From positions 94,508 to 158,507 of the forward strand of contig CAJJDN010000031.1 in assembly GCA_905182985.1 (NCBI GenBank): 64,000 nucleotides of DNA, given 5' to 3'. The position numbers were made by a program, and so were the translations under genes. Shown here piece after piece: positions 34,350 through 48,518 of this stretch (positions are counted from its first letter, which is position 1; the number at the start of each line of letters is the position of its first letter). Source of the DNA: Paramecium sonneborni. Lineage: Eukaryota; Ciliophora; Oligohymenophorea; Peniculida; Parameciidae. The notes beneath the pieces were generated by a model. That model saw nothing but the letters and a program-made list of their open reading frames with translations. It searched no databases and was not told where the DNA came from.

Positions 34350-37300
34350 ATGGGTAATGAAATTTCTAATGGAAGTCCAGGAGACCTGGAATAAATGAAA
34401 AGATTCATGAATATGTCACCTGGTTAAGTTAAATTGATAAAGTAATCTTGATTTACAAATTGTATTTTAGAGAGAAATTTGAATTGATGGCAGATGAGGA
34501 TCTGACTATTGATAGAAATGGCTTTATTCAATTGATGAAATTGAAAGAGACTGAGGTAGACAAAGTGTTTTAATTCTTCGACATTAGTAATGATGGTCGA
34601 ATTGACAGTCATGAATTTGTATGTGCTTTGAGTCTTTTGAGCTAAGCAACCTTAAAGGTATTCATAAAATCATAATCTTAAAGGATAAAGCAAATATTAT
34701 ATTTTCATTATATGATTTTGATCATAACAAAACAATAACAAGAAATGAATTGGTCATTTTAATAAAAACAACTTTGACAGCCTTAGGAGCAATGTCATAG
34801 AAGGGAGAATGTACAATTTAAGAAGCAGAAAGAATCTCAGATGAATTATTAAGAAAATATGATACAAATAAGGATGCCTCTATATCTTTATCTGAGTTTT
34901 AAAGGTTTGTTTTATTTTTTAATTATTTTTATAGTCTTTTATCAAAAGATTAAGATGTACTTAAAATGCTTTTATCTTATGGATTGTGTTCCTTAGAAGA
35001 TTTGAGATCTGATTTTGGAGGAGCATAACAAGGAGATATACCATGTCCAGATTCTGATTTAGAGAGTGAAACATAAAGGAAATTGTTGGCTTATGATTAG
35101 AAGAGAGAAATGAGAAAGATTGGAATTGAAAGTAATCTTGAGGAAGATAATGGGTAATTCTAATATGATTAAAATTTGAAAACAGTCAAAGTACCGAACA
35201 AAGAAGTTTGGAAAAATTAAGTAAAAAATGGATAACCTTCAGCTTGGAAACCAGGAAAAGGTGATATCAATCCACCAAGTACTTTTATGGAATTAGATTA
35301 TATATATGGATTTAGGAGTTTCGATTCTAGAAATAATATTAAATTTGTAAATTAAGATTTAGTTTATTTTACTGCAGCAGTAGGAGTTGTCTATAATCCT
35401 TAAACAAATTAATAGAAATTCTTTTTTGAACATACAGATGATATTACATGCATAGATGTTTATGATAGATATGTAGCAACTGGTTAAGCTGGATAAATAC
35501 CTCCAATTTATATTTGGGAAATCAAAGATCAAATGGAACCATCTAAAGCAGCTTTTAAAGGAATCTTACGTTAAGGTGTATAATGCTTAGCATTTTCAAC
35601 TGATGGTAAGAAATTAGCTGCAGTCAGTATGGAAGAAGATCATACATTGGTTGTTTATGATGTAGATAAAGGAATGGATGCAAGACTAAAAGGAGATGCA
35701 AATCAAACATTAATAGCTACAGGTAAAGGTCCAAGATCTTTTGTATTTGATATTAAATTTGATAAAGTTGATAAGTACTTGATTTTAGCATGTAAGAATG
35801 AAGTTTTCTTTTGCAGTTATGATCAAGGCTAAGTTAAATTAAATCTAGGAATTTGGGATACAAAAACATGTCCTTTCTCTTCTGTCTTATGCATAGCATT
35901 ATGTGATAATAATGTTATAACAGGAACTTATAGAGGATAGTTATTGGTTTGGAAAAGCAATAGAGCTACTACAGCTGTTGATGCTCATAAAAGTGCTGTC
36001 TTAGCTATTCATACTAAAAAGAATTAAGAAGGAGGTGTTGTATCTGGTAGTAAGGATGGAACTATCATTGTATGGGATATAAATATGAAAGCAAAAGAAA
36101 AATTTAATGTTCTAAACTTGAACTTAAAAATATTCAATTTCAAAGTTTAAAGTGTTACTATTGGACCTAATGATTAGGATAAATCTACGCATCTAGTCTT
36201 TGGAACAAGGGGTTCTGATATGGTAGAAATATAAGGACCAAAAAGTAAGATTTTGATGAGAGGACATTCTTAAGGAGTTTTAAGAGGGTTGGCTATGCAT
36301 CCTAAATTTCCAACCTTTTATACAATTGGAGAAGATAATATCTTAGCTTCTTGGTTGATTAAAGATAAAAAAATGTCAAGTTGTATGAGATTAGATTATC
36401 CCAGTAGTGCTATACATATTAGCAAAGATTATAAATATTTAGCTGTTGGAAGTACTAATGGAACTGTACTTATTATTGATCCTAAAACATTGATGCCAAC
36501 TTTTAATTTCAAAGATAGAGATGCTGAAGTTTCATGTCTTAAATTCTCTCCTGATACAGAATAACTAGCTGTTGGTCATGATGCACCTAGCTGTGATGTC
36601 ATCATTTATTCTATTAAGAATCATTTTAAAAAGACAAATGTTTTACGTGGTTCACCAGCTAGAGTTATTAGCATTGATTTTTCATCTACATGCAGAGTAT
36701 TATAGATTAATGATTGGAGTTAATAAGTTCTTTATTATGAATTAGGAGGAGAAAATAATTAAAAAGTATAACCTGATGGAGCTTAAAAATATAAAGATGA
36801 GAAATGGGCTACATACACAGCAATTTATGGATGGCATGTATTGGGAGTATGGCCAGCATTATCAGCTGGATGCGATATCAATGCAGTAGATAGATCTAAT
36901 AAAGGAGATATATTAGTTACAGCTGATGATTATTCTGGAATAAAGATATTCAGATATCCAGCTTCATAGCCAGGTCAAGGATATTAAAGATATGTGGGTC
37001 ATGCAGCTCATGTTACTAATATTAGATTTTCAGCTGATGATGAATATATAATATCTTTGGGAGGAGCTGATAAATCTATTATGTAATGGAAAGTGTCACA
37101 TGATAAGGATGCTTAGATAGAGTAAGATCAAGCATGTGAATCTATTCAGGATGTTTAGATTTCTAAGGATTATTATAGACTAAACTTAAATGAAGAAGAG
37201 AACAAATAAGAAGGGTAGAAATAATATTAGGCTTTTGTTAAAGCTACTTAGCCAACAAATTTTAAATTTGATGAGAAGAAATATAATGTGTTACCTTAGG

Positions 37301-40300
37301 GTAATTTAGCACTGGATTATGTTTTGGGAATGAAAACAGATTAGTTGGGTTAAGATTATCTAAATGGTGTTAAATTATTAGAGAGTGGCAAAATAGCATT
37401 TTCATGTGGAGCTATTGGAATTATTATGGATCCTAACATTCCTATAGGATAATAATACTGTGGTTAAACTTATTTTAGATATCATTAGGATGAAATATCT
37501 TGTATTGCAATTCATCCTAGAGGAAGGATTGTGGCAACAGGAACAAAAGCATTTGCTTTGAATGAAAAATAATTAACTGCAATATTTGTTTGGGAAGCTG
37601 AGTCAAAGAAGGTTTTATCAATGTTAAATGATTTTCATACAAAGATGATTTATTGTTTAGAATTTTCATATGATGGAGTTTTCTTATTATCTTTTTCTTC
37701 AGAATATTCTATAGCAATTCATGATTGGTAAATTGGATCATTGATTATCACTGTTAAGACTATGAGATCTAATATTTATGGTATATGTAGTAAATCACCA
37801 AATGAATTTATGTCTTGTGGATAAAGGAGTGTAACATTCTATTAAATGAATGGCAGAAATGTTAAATGTTATCCAGGTATTTTAAATAGTAATCAATTTG
37901 AACCAATGTTATGCTGTTGTGTTGCATTTAAAGAATCATATGAAATTACTGGATCAGATAATGGAAATATATTTTTATGGAAAGAAAATAAAAACATCAA
38001 AAATTATTAGGCACATAGATCAAAGGTTACTTCATTAATTGCAGTTGGGAAAACATAATTGTATAGTAGTGGTTTAGATGGATAAATAAAATTATGGGAA
38101 ATGAATGGAAATAATTTAAATAATGTGGCTACCATAATAGATATTACTGAAGCACTTCATTAACCAAAATTAGTTGGTATAATATCAATGGATATAAAGA
38201 ATGATAATATAATCATAGCAACTAAATAAGCTTAGATATATCATGCTCCATTAAAAAATTTACAAAATTTAAAATTACTACTTGATTGTCACTATGGAGG
38301 AGAGGTATGGGGAATAGCAGCAAGTAGAAATTCATAAACAATTGTAACATGTGGAGGGGATAGTGTTCTTCGTTAATGGGATATTAATTAATATACATTA
38401 GTAAAATGTTCAACTCCATTTGAAAATGATATTAGAGCAGTGGATTGGAGTTCAGATGGAAAATACATAGTAGTTGGAGATGTACGTGGATGTATTTATT
38501 TGGTAGAACCAACAAATATGAATATTTTAGATAAAAAGAATTCAAAAGCAGGTAGTTTGAAGTAAGGTGCTTAAGGTAAAACATTTTGGATAGAGGATAT
38601 AAAGTTTTCACCTGATAGTACTAAAATAGCATTTGGTGCTCATGGTACTTAATCATAAGTAGAAGTTTGGGAAATTGAAGGAGGTAAATTTAATAAACAA
38701 AGTTCAATAAATATTTCACTAAATAGTAGTTTAATAAAATTAGATTGGGCAGTAGATTCAATGCATATAGTAGTAAATTCATCAACTTATGAATTAAAAT
38801 TTGCAAATGTTTAATCTTTAAAAGATGTTCCAGGACCTTAAGTAAAAGAATTAGATTGGTTTTCTTGGACATGTTTATTTGGATTCAATGTGTAAGGTAT
38901 ATATAAGAAGGATGAATATTCAGTTACAGCAGTATGCGTTGATAATCAAAAGTAAATATTAGCAACTGGTGAATATAATGGTATTATAAATCTATATTAA
39001 TATCCTGCTGTTTGTTAATTTAATTAGATTCATAAGGAATATCCTGGACATGCAAATGCAATCACAAGAATGAGATTCTCATTTGATGATAGTAAATTAA
39101 TATCAACTAGTGGTATGGATAGAGGAATATTTATTTGGAGAACAGATTGGTCAAAATAATAATAATAGTTAATGTTATAAGAAGAAAATGCTTATGGGAA
39201 ATTGGATGAGGACATAGATGATTTAGTATCTTTAGCAATTCCATAGGAGAAAACAAGAAGATTTGGATCTGATAAATATGGGAAAGTGAGAAGAAGAGAC
39301 AATTAATTAGAAAGAAATGAAGATCAATAAAATTATAATGATTAAAATGATAAAGGAGATGAATTCACTATTATAAGACCTTGGATGGGAGCAATTAAAG
39401 AACCTTCAAATTATTATAAAGATCCATTAAATTAAAATAAATAACCTCTTGTAGAACTTACATTAGAATTTGTTCATGGATATCGTAGTAGAGATTGTAG
39501 AAACAATGTAAAATATTTAAAGGGAGGATAAATAGTTTATAATGCAGCAGCATTAGCTATTGTTTTAGATCCAAATCCTAATGCAAACACAAATTCAAGT
39601 TCATAAAAATTCTTCAACTAACATACAGAGGATGTAGTTTCTTTGGATGTATCAAATGATCATCTCAAAGTCGCAACTGGACAATTAGGAGCTAATCCAT
39701 AAATCTATATATGGGAAAGCAACACTTAAGCAATAATTTGTTAATTGAAAGGATACTTTACTAAAGGAATTCTACAATTAGCATTTAATTTATCAGGAGA
39801 TAAATTGGCTGCTATAGGAATGGACGCTTGTCATTAATTATGTGTTTTTGATATTATTACTAAATCTTCAACCGGTGGAACTTTATTAGTTAGAGACTAA
39901 ATTGGTAAAGATATTGTTACAGATATAAAATGGAAAAATGATTTAGAATTTGTTACTTGTGGATTTAACCATCTAAAATTCTGGAAATTAGGTCATGGAG
40001 GTTTGACTTATTCTAAAGCTTATCCTTAAAAACCATTATCTTATAAATATTTATGTGCTGCTCTTAATAATGATGACTATTTATTAGGAGCTGTTGATGG
40101 ATCTTTATAAATATATACTGGTGGTAAATTTACTTCTTATTTCTAATATTTAGAAGCTAATAGATCATTAGAAGCTATTAATGTGTCTAAAGATTTGTAA
40201 TTTTATATTATTTATTATTAGTGTACTTATAGGAGGAGCTGATTCTAAAATTGTTATTATTGATTCTAAGACTTATAAATAAATACTTTCCTTTAAATTA

Positions 40301-41492
40301 TCTGAATGTATGAGAAATTCTTTAGGATTAGAAGTTAAATCAATCTAATTAGGTTATGATTTAAAAACACTTCTTGTGTCAACTAATGCTGGTGATATTG
40401 TTGAATTATCTACTAAAGATGCAAAAATTAATATTAATTCTAAATTTGCAGTTTCTAAAATCTTAATGAAATCTCATTGTTCCCCTAATAAAAGATCTTT
40501 AAATGAAGTTTGGGGTTTAGCCATAAATCCTTAAGATTCAGATCAATATTATACTTGTGGTGATGATGGTACTTTGAGATCTTGGTCAATCAGTCAAAGA
40601 AAGATGCTCAATTGTATAAAAACAAATCTTGATATTAATGGAGCTGAAATTAAATAAGATGAAGTAGGAGAACTTCCAGATAATACGAAAGGAAGATGTA
40701 TAGCAGTATCATTAGATGGAATATCAATATGTGTTGGTTTTAAGGATGGAACTGTTAGAGTAATTTTAGATTAATTAATTTAAGATTTATGATAAAGAAT
40801 TTAAATAAAAATATGTGAATAGATTAGCTAAGGAATGGATTTGTGATATTAAATTTAGTCATGATTAATCTTGGGTTGCAATCGGATCTCATGATAATTC
40901 TATTTATATTTATAGTTTCCCTGACATGAAATAACGTTACAAACCTCTCAAAAAACATTCAAGTTATATTACTCATATTGATTTTTCTATAGATGGAAAT
41001 CATCTTCATAGTAATTGTGGAGGGTATTTATAATATATTAATCACTTTTAGATATGAGTTATTATTTTGGGAATTATAATCTGGAAAATAGTTACCTAAT
41101 GGAGCAAATTAATTAAGAGATGAAAAATGGTTAACTTGGACTACACCTTATGGATGGCCTGTTTAAGGAATTTGGCCAGAAGTTTAAGATGGTAGTGATA
41201 TCAATGCAGCTGTACGATCTAATAAAACTTACAATGAAAAAGAAAAACCACCTGACAATTATTATCTTTTAGCAACTGGAGATGATAATTCTTAAATCAA
41301 ATTATTTAGGTACTCTCTTTCTATATTGAAATTAGATATCCTTGTGTAAAGAAAGGATCAGGTTATATTTTAGGAAAAGGACATTCATCACATATCACAA
41401 ACATTGCCTGGTCAATGGAAGATCATTATCTATTTAGTATTGGAGGTGAAGATAATTGTATTTTCTAATGGAAAGTAAATAAATTGAGATGA
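34350..41492 (+). CDS. Giant EMAP-like protein: N-terminal EF-hands plus three HELP/WD40 modules
   Basis: Eight exons (34350-34441, 34471-34657, 34684-34904, 34935-40196, 40222-40759, 40785-41023, 41052-41309, 41336-41492); 2,317 residues. Residues ~25-190 are EF-hand repeats (FFDISNDGRIDSHEF, LYDFDHNKTITRNEL, KYDTNKDASISLSEF). Then come three EML-type modules, each with tandem beta propellers (e.g. VSGSKDGTIIVWDI, YSSGLDGQIKLWE, CGDDGTLRSWSI), a HELP core (RPWMGAIKEPSNY) in the third, and repeated YGW/P..GIWP segments. Vertebrate EML5/EML6 have the same triple plan but lack EF-hands. EMAPs bind microtubules, so this is probably a Ca2+-responsive axonemal or cortical microtubule protein. Introns 34658-34683 and 40760-40784 end in AAG. 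Confidence 0.93.
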
Positions 41493-41714
41493 TCTATTGT
41501 TAACAATTATAAATAATATTTATTATAAATATTCTAATACTTTAATTCTCAACTGCTTTTTAAATTCTTTCTCTTAAATATTTTATGTAATGATTTAACA
41601 AAATTATTATCAATTCTTTTTATTTAAATAGTATATAATTCAAATATTACATAAGATAAAACTACTCTTTCAATATTCAAAATTTCTATATATTATTTAA
41701 TAACTATTGTTAAA

Positions 41715-43401
41715 ATGTCTGCTCATACAAGTCCTAAAAACTCTTTTCTAAGTTCTGCTCGTACAAGACCTTAAACAGCTGTTACCAGTCCTAGAAGACC
41801 TTAGCTATAGTAATTTAATATAATATGTTAGAATATCTATCCCAAATGATGATTAAGATCAATAACAATAAATCAACAAATATACTGCTACTACAAGTCT
41901 CACACCAAAAAGTTTAATGAAGTTATAAGAAAGAAAAGTCAAAGTAGAACACAGATCTGAAAATGTGTCTTGCAATTTAAGAGTTACTAAAGAATAAGCT
42001 GAAATTGATCCACCAGACGATTACTTTGAAAAAGAAGTTTAAATCAATCAAGATGAATATGAATAATTCAAGAAGAACTTTCATAGAATTGTTTTCGACG
42101 CTTTTGGAAATTATATTTATACTAAACCTGGACCTATTGATGAAGAATTTAAACTTTAAGTTTCTGTAAAATTAAATTATAAATAAAGTCAGCATTGAAT
42201 ACACATAAGCATACTTCAAGGAGTCTTAAAAAAAAACTTTAAATTAAAACTTAAAGCTTCTAACCAAAAAAAACTATTGATAATTTAGTCAAAAGTACAT
42301 CAGAAATAGCTAAAATGAATCCAAGAAGAAAAGCCATTTTGGACATTAAATAAAAAGCAGAAAACTCTCTTTATTCAATGATTAACAATCTGGCTAAAGA
42401 AAAAGTTCTAAATGAATCCAAATCTTAATTAGAATAAGTTACACAATAAATGCTTACATATATTGATAAATTTACAAGAGAAAAGTATTATTTTTTCTAT
42501 AATTAGTTAAGAACTTATTGATTAACTTGAAATGGCTAAAGGAAAAATTTTTGAATTATAAAGTTCTAATGAAAGCTTAAATTTTAAGAATATCTAATTA
42601 CTTAAAGAAATTAAGAATTCTAAATAATAATTGGATGAACTAAAAAGAAGTACTGTAGAAATTGAAAAATTCATTCCTCAATTTAATATTATGACAAAAA
42701 GATTTGAAAACTTTTAAGCTGAAAAATTTATTGATAAATATGATTATTTTGAAAATTAAAACTTGCTCCTTACTAAAAGAGTATCAGATTTAGAATTAGA
42801 TAATATATAACTTGAAAAATAAATTTAACATTTACAAAAAGATTTAGAAATCAAACAACAAATAAAAAAAAATCAATATGATATGAATTTTAATTCCACT
42901 ACATATAATTAAGATGCACCAGATTAAGATTATGAATAGTATAAAGAAATGTATTTGAACTTGTTTAAGAAAATTTTACAAATTTATAGTGATTGGACTA
43001 GCAAATCTAAGGCTCTTTTACCTGATAAAATGGATGGAGGACCAAGAGCTAATTTAGTTGAGCCTTTAGAAATGTTATAAAATATGGAAAAAATGATAAC
43101 CATTTCTTCAAATGAAAAACTTCAATCCTATTTAAGAAAAATTATAGTTAGTGCTAATTAATTATAAAGAAAGTATCTAACTGAAAATGTCAATGAAAAA
43201 TTTGATCCTGACAAGATTTATGAGAGAATAATTAAATTAGTGGATAATTTAAAGGCTTAGATTTCTAATTTACAATGTTAAGTGCAGAGTTATAAATAAT
43301 CTTAGAATGTATTTTAAAATATATTTATATAGTGTTTAACCCAAGTTCAAACATAAAGATCAAAATCTTTTCTACATGAAAAAGAATATATATCGTCATG
43401 A
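41715..43401 (+). CDS. Coiled-coil protein of unknown function
   Basis: Four exons (41715-41809, 41832-42165, 42189-42484, 42507-43401), introns 22-23 nt, 539 residues. An S/T/P-rich start (MSAHTSPKNSFLSSARTRPQ) with likely phosphosites, a short folded-looking part (FHRIVFDAFGNYIYTKPGPI), a basic linker, then about 300 residues of coiled coil (LEMAKGKIFELQSSNESLN, LELDNIQLEKQIQHLQKDLE). The second intron ends in AAG. Its length and architecture fit a cytoskeletal or basal-body protein, but nothing diagnostic is seen. Convergent with the cNMP-binding protein, 66 bp apart. Confidence 0.72.
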
Positions 43402-43467
43402 ATAGCTTTAAACTTTTATTACATATAAATTGCTTCTAATTGATATAATTTAAATAAATTATAACTT

Positions 43468-45469
43468 TCAAGATAGTCTTTTAGATTAGACAAAATTCAT
43501 ATAATCTTCTTTCAATCTCTTTTCTTCACTAGCATCACTTAATTTTAAATTCTTAATAATTGAATCAGCAGATTTATATTTCCAACATGAAACAACTTTC
43601 TCTTTTGATTCAAAATCTCTTCTAACATTTCGAAATGAAGCTTAAATTACTTATTAAATTTGTTTGGCCTTTTTTTCTGGATTATCTGATTTGTATGCTT
43701 ATTAGTACATTAAAGATAAGACAAGATTATCTCTTGGAATTCTAGGCAATTTACTAATAGATTCAAAGACCTAGTTCAAATCTAATTTAGAATTTGAAGA
43801 TGAATTTGACATCATGGTTGGAAGTTTAACATTTAATTAACTATTTTTTCTACATGGACTACTTCTTTCAGTAAAAAATGTTCTTTAATGAAGTTAAAAT
43901 TATATACTTATCTTTTTGACTTCTAATGCAATGATCATCATTACATTGAGTTTATTAAGGTTTTTTAAGTAATCTAGCTTAGTATTATTAAAGAGCATTG
44001 CTATATACTCTTTGTATAATAGTTTTATTACTAGAATTTTCAATTGAATTAACATCCTTAATATTGCTATCAGCAAGGTTTTAAAAAACTTTGACTTAAC
44101 TAAGTTTATCACCTTAAACTTCAATAATCTTTTTATTAACAATCTTTTTTGATGTATCATTTCTTCTGTTAGTTAATTAGTCTTATGCTGCTTGATAAAT
44201 TTCGTCTTTTTAAACAATTGAAGATTTAGCTGTATTATATATGAGAGTCCAATGTTTAAGTATAAGTTTAGTAGTAATTTTAAAATTTTCATAAATTTGA
44301 ATATTTCCTAAATTATCAAAAAACTTAGTTTATCTAATTTTATAAACAATTAGTCTAGGAGATATTACTCGTGCTCTTGTAAATCTTGGTATTTTATTAA
44401 ATACTTCTACATCTCCAAAATGCTGATTTTCACCATAAGAAGAAAGTACTAAATGTTTAGAATTTAATTATTTTGATAATTCTACTTGACCATTAATTAT
44501 GAAATAAATATGATTGGATTTGTCATTTTCTTCATAGAGAATTTCTGATGCTTTAAAGGTAATTTAATGACATTCTAAAAGTATCCCCATAATTTCATTT
44601 AATTCAAAATCAATTTCTTTGAAAATTGGAGTTTGCGTGAAATATAATATTTTATCATCTAAAGACTTGCTTAAATATGGATCAAGAAGAGAAACATAAG
44701 CTTATTCACTCAAAAATAACAAATGAGAATTTTCAATAGCAAATACAGTAGAAGATCTTGCAATATCAAGTTTAATTGCTGCCTCTCCAAAAGCGCTATA
44801 ATTATTTGAAAGATTACTCTCCATTTATTAAGACTTTAAGTATTATATAATCTGGAAAAGCACTTCTTAATCCATAAGGATCAGGATCATTTTTTCTCAT
44901 TAATTATATTTAAGCTTTTCCTTCTAATTCTTACTATAACTTTTTAGAACCAACCATTTTCTCTTTTGGTTTCATTACTACACATTTTCCATCTAAAATG
45001 ATGTAATATTTTTTATTTTAATCTCCTTATCTATAAACTGCAGTGTTTGCTGGAATATATAAATATCTATGGTCTATCTTGAAATTTACCTAAATTCAGA
45101 GAAAACTTTATTCATAATTTCAGGGGGAATCTGCTCTTTCATTAATCTGATGGCTCTAACCATTTATAATTGTTCAATTAATATTGGAGAAGTTGGATAT
45201 ATAAAATTGGGCAGACTTTTAGCCATCAATCGAGATTGTTTTTTACCAATCTTAGGAGTATTTTCATAATCAATTTATGGTCTATTATTCAGCTCTTATT
45301 TAATAGCTTCTATATCCAAAAACTTTTTCTATCTTTTTGTTTCTTTGTTACCATTTTGTAAAAGTAATTATTATTATTACTATTCTTCTTCTGAATCTGA
45401 ATTATTTTAAGGTTTCTTGAAATCAAAAAGTTAACGATCAGAAACTGCAAATTAGGAAGGCATAATCAT
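43468..45469 (-). CDS. Protein with two cyclic-nucleotide-binding domains
   Basis: Four exons (45469-45090, 45066-44818, 44795-43908, 43882-43468), 643 residues. First cNMP domain at ~115-235: FRYLYIPANTAVYRQGDQNKKYYIILDGK, long insertion, then NGDAFGEAAIKLDIARSSTVFA, with the phosphate-binding-cassette FGE...A...RS. Second at ~270-390: EITFKASEILYEENDKSNHIYFIINGQVELS, then FGDVEVFNKIPRFTRARV, a more divergent cassette. The order recalls PKA/PKG regulatory regions or ciliary cNMP proteins, but no kinase, channel or pseudosubstrate inhibitor site is evident. The C-terminal 200 residues are S/N/K-rich. The third intron (43883-43907) ends in AAG and is needed to reach the C-terminal region. Confidence 0.88.
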
Positions 45470-45777
45470 TTTAGATAAAATATAAAATGACTATAGATTT
45501 TATTATATTATTCACTTTTAATAAAAATTATAATAATACAAATACGAACTAAAAGATAATTATATATTATTTAAATTTCATAATAAAAATTAGATTAGTA
45601 AATGTAACATCATTTATATCATAAATAAACGCAATCTAAAACACATAAAACCAGTATATTTAGAATGATTATATTTAATTTATTATTTTTAATTCAAATA
45701 ATTTAATTAAATGAGATAATTTATAATTATGAAAAGTAATAAGATAAATTTATAAAATAGTATTATCAAGTGCAAAT
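45470..45777. other. Intergenic, nothing recognised
   Basis: Short AT-rich gap between the start of the cNMP-binding gene and the stop of the histidine kinase gene, both minus strand. Confidence 0.5.
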
Positions 45778-48518
45778 TCAAGTATACTCTAATTATGCAA
45801 ATACTTCAGCAATCATCTCTAATTTAACAGGTTTAGTAATAAAAGCATCAAAACCAACATTTTCACATCTTTCTTATTCACTTTCATCATCAAAACCTGA
45901 TATTGCAATTATTTTTACCTCCTCAATTAATTTTTTAGAAATCTAAATTTATTTAATATTAATACCATCTCTCGTATTTTAGATGCTGCTTTCCAACCAT
46001 TTAAAATTGGCATAAAGAGATCCATTAAAATATATTTAATGTTTTTACTTTTTTAAAATGTTTGTAACTATAAATATAGTTATTAGAATTACTTTATTAA
46101 TAGCTTATTATCCATTATAAGCCTCTAAAAATGAAACATTTGATGAAATATCTTATAACAATAATTTTAAAGCTAAAACATTAAATGGTTGATCATCGAC
46201 AATCATAATTGAAAATGTTTTATTTTGTAGAATTTTGTGTAATCTATGTCTTGGATCAATAATTTCTTATGAATCATCTAAAGTTTATTCTTTAATTTTA
46301 ATTCTGCTAGCAGTTGGAGATCTTAAATTTTATAAAATATTAATATTTTATAATTTCTGTTATCCTTCATCTTCATATTCTGGATTAAAATCAAAACCAG
46401 CTTCAGTATCATTTTTATCCACAGGTCTTGAATAAACACGTAAAACTGAAGATCTTACAAATTTTTATTGCATAGATTCTTATTCATCGATTAATGAAGG
46501 ACTATCTAAATTAAAATTTTTAGAACTACTCTCTTATTTAAAAACACTTATATAATTAGGAGATCTTTTTGGATCATCAGGTAATCGAGAATAAATCTAA
46601 AATGACATTTTAGTTCCTTTATTTTATTCACTCCAAAGTTCTATTTTTTCTGATGGACCCAATAATTTAATTAATTTCTTGCAAACCATTAATCCAATAC
46701 CAGTTCCAGATTTATTTTAAACATCATTACTTGGATATGTAGCATACATTTTAAATAATTTAGGTTTAATAACATCTGAAATACCACAACCCGTATCTTA
46801 TATAGATATAGTATAGACCATTCTATTTTATCCAGGAGAAGACTTAACTGATTTCCCAGATAATTATTTACGCAATTATCCAACTGTTTATTAATTTTAT
46901 TATTAATTGAAAACATTCTTAGACGAAACAGTACGAATTATATGATTAACTCTATCAGTTTATGGAGATTCTACAGATATTGTTATTGATCCTTATTCAG
47001 TAAATTTTAATGAATTAGAAATAAAATTCATAAGAATTTATTTAATTCGATTAGGATCACTATATATTTAATATGATGGAATATCATAATGGGTATGTAT
47101 AACAACTCCTTTTTATTCTGCTTAAATGGCAACTAATTCAATTACTTCATCAATCACTTCATTTAAATAAAAATCACTAATACTCAATCTTAATTAATTT
47201 TTCTATATTCTAGCAAAATCTAAAATATCATAAATCATGTATAACATTAGATATACATTCTTTCTAATTATTCTTAAGTAATATTTAGAAGGGGCATTAA
47301 GATTGTATCTCTCTTCCATAGCTTCAACAATCGTACATATTCCATTAATTGGAGTCTTAAAATCATGAAAAACTGTTGCCAATATTTAATCTTTATTATC
47401 ATTTTATTTTTTGCTTTCTTAAAGCTCCTCAGATAATATTTATAATAATTTTTAATTCTCTAAATCTTTTAAAGATATCATAAAAGCTTCCTTCTTCTTC
47501 CAAATACAGTGTTATATTGATATATTAATTTTCTTTTATTTCAATTCATTTAATCCAAATAATTTATTCTAATTATTTTTAAAACGGAATTTACTCTTTC
47601 CATGTTAAGGAGTATCATCATTTTATTAATTTAGTCCTTGATATTTCAAATTTTCTATTTAACATTTAGGACTGTCAATATTTATCAAGTCTTACTTTTC
47701 TTAATTTATTTCATCTTATAGCAATGTAGCTATTTTTTTACTTTATTAAGTTTCAACGTATTAATAATCTTCATTCAATATTTCTTTTAATTTTAGATAT
47801 TAACCTTAATTTTTTTACTCTATTTAGAATTTTTATTCTTCTAAAATACTTTTTAAAGTTTTTTATTATGAATTCTAAAATTATTATAGATAATGTATAA
47901 AATAATCTTAATTTGTAGAAGTATAATTAAATTCTGATTCCATTTGATTTGTATGAAAAAGAGGCTCTTTTGTTTTAGCATCAATTATTAGAATTGGATT
48001 CGTTAAAGTTTTTTAAAAAAAATCAATTAATGAAGAAGAAAGATTTTCTGTAGATTAATCAACAATAAATATCAAAGGTGCAAATGCTAAACCTAAATAT
48101 GAAAACATATTCATATAAAATTGTAATCTGATTCCAAGGTAAAAATAAATTACAGATAATATTATGATTCGAAAAGGGATTCTTTTTAATGATGTTGTTA
48201 ATATAAATAATCTGAGACTTAAAAAGAAAATATATTCCTATATATTAACATAGTTTATACAGAAGATTAAAGAGATCCTAAGAACTCAATCTATAATATT
48301 TAGCATACAAGGTAGGAAACCCCTAAAAATATTTCTCTAATCATCTCATTCAAAAACCTTTTATATTACAAAACAATAAATGCAGTCATCAAAATTAGTT
48401 CTGCTATGAATATTATAGTAAAGTTAAAACAACAGCTAACCTAAATAAAATTAACTATTCCAGCTATTAAACTAATTACCGCATCGCAGAATCCAAAATA
48501 TAGTAATTTATTATTCAT
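45778..48518 (-). CDS. Hybrid sensor histidine kinase with receiver domain
   Basis: Four exons (48518-48261, 48237-46093, 46067-45966, 45942-45778), 889 residues. The N terminus has five or six membrane helices (FGFCDAVISLIAGIVNF, FNFTIIFIAELILMTAFIVL, FRIIILSVIYFYLGI, YLGLAFAPLIFIV). A coiled coil leads to the H-box ATVFHDFKTPINGIC, N-box QILMNFISNSLKFT, G1 IQDTGCGI and G2 GTGIGL. The C terminus is a receiver: IMIVDDQPF, phospho-acceptor Asp in YILMDLFMPILNGW, ISGFDDE and the lysine in FITKPV. All catalytic residues are intact, so it should autophosphorylate and pass phosphate to its own receiver. Two small introns interrupt the receiver. Ligand unknown; no periplasmic-type sensor domain seen. 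Confidence 0.93.
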
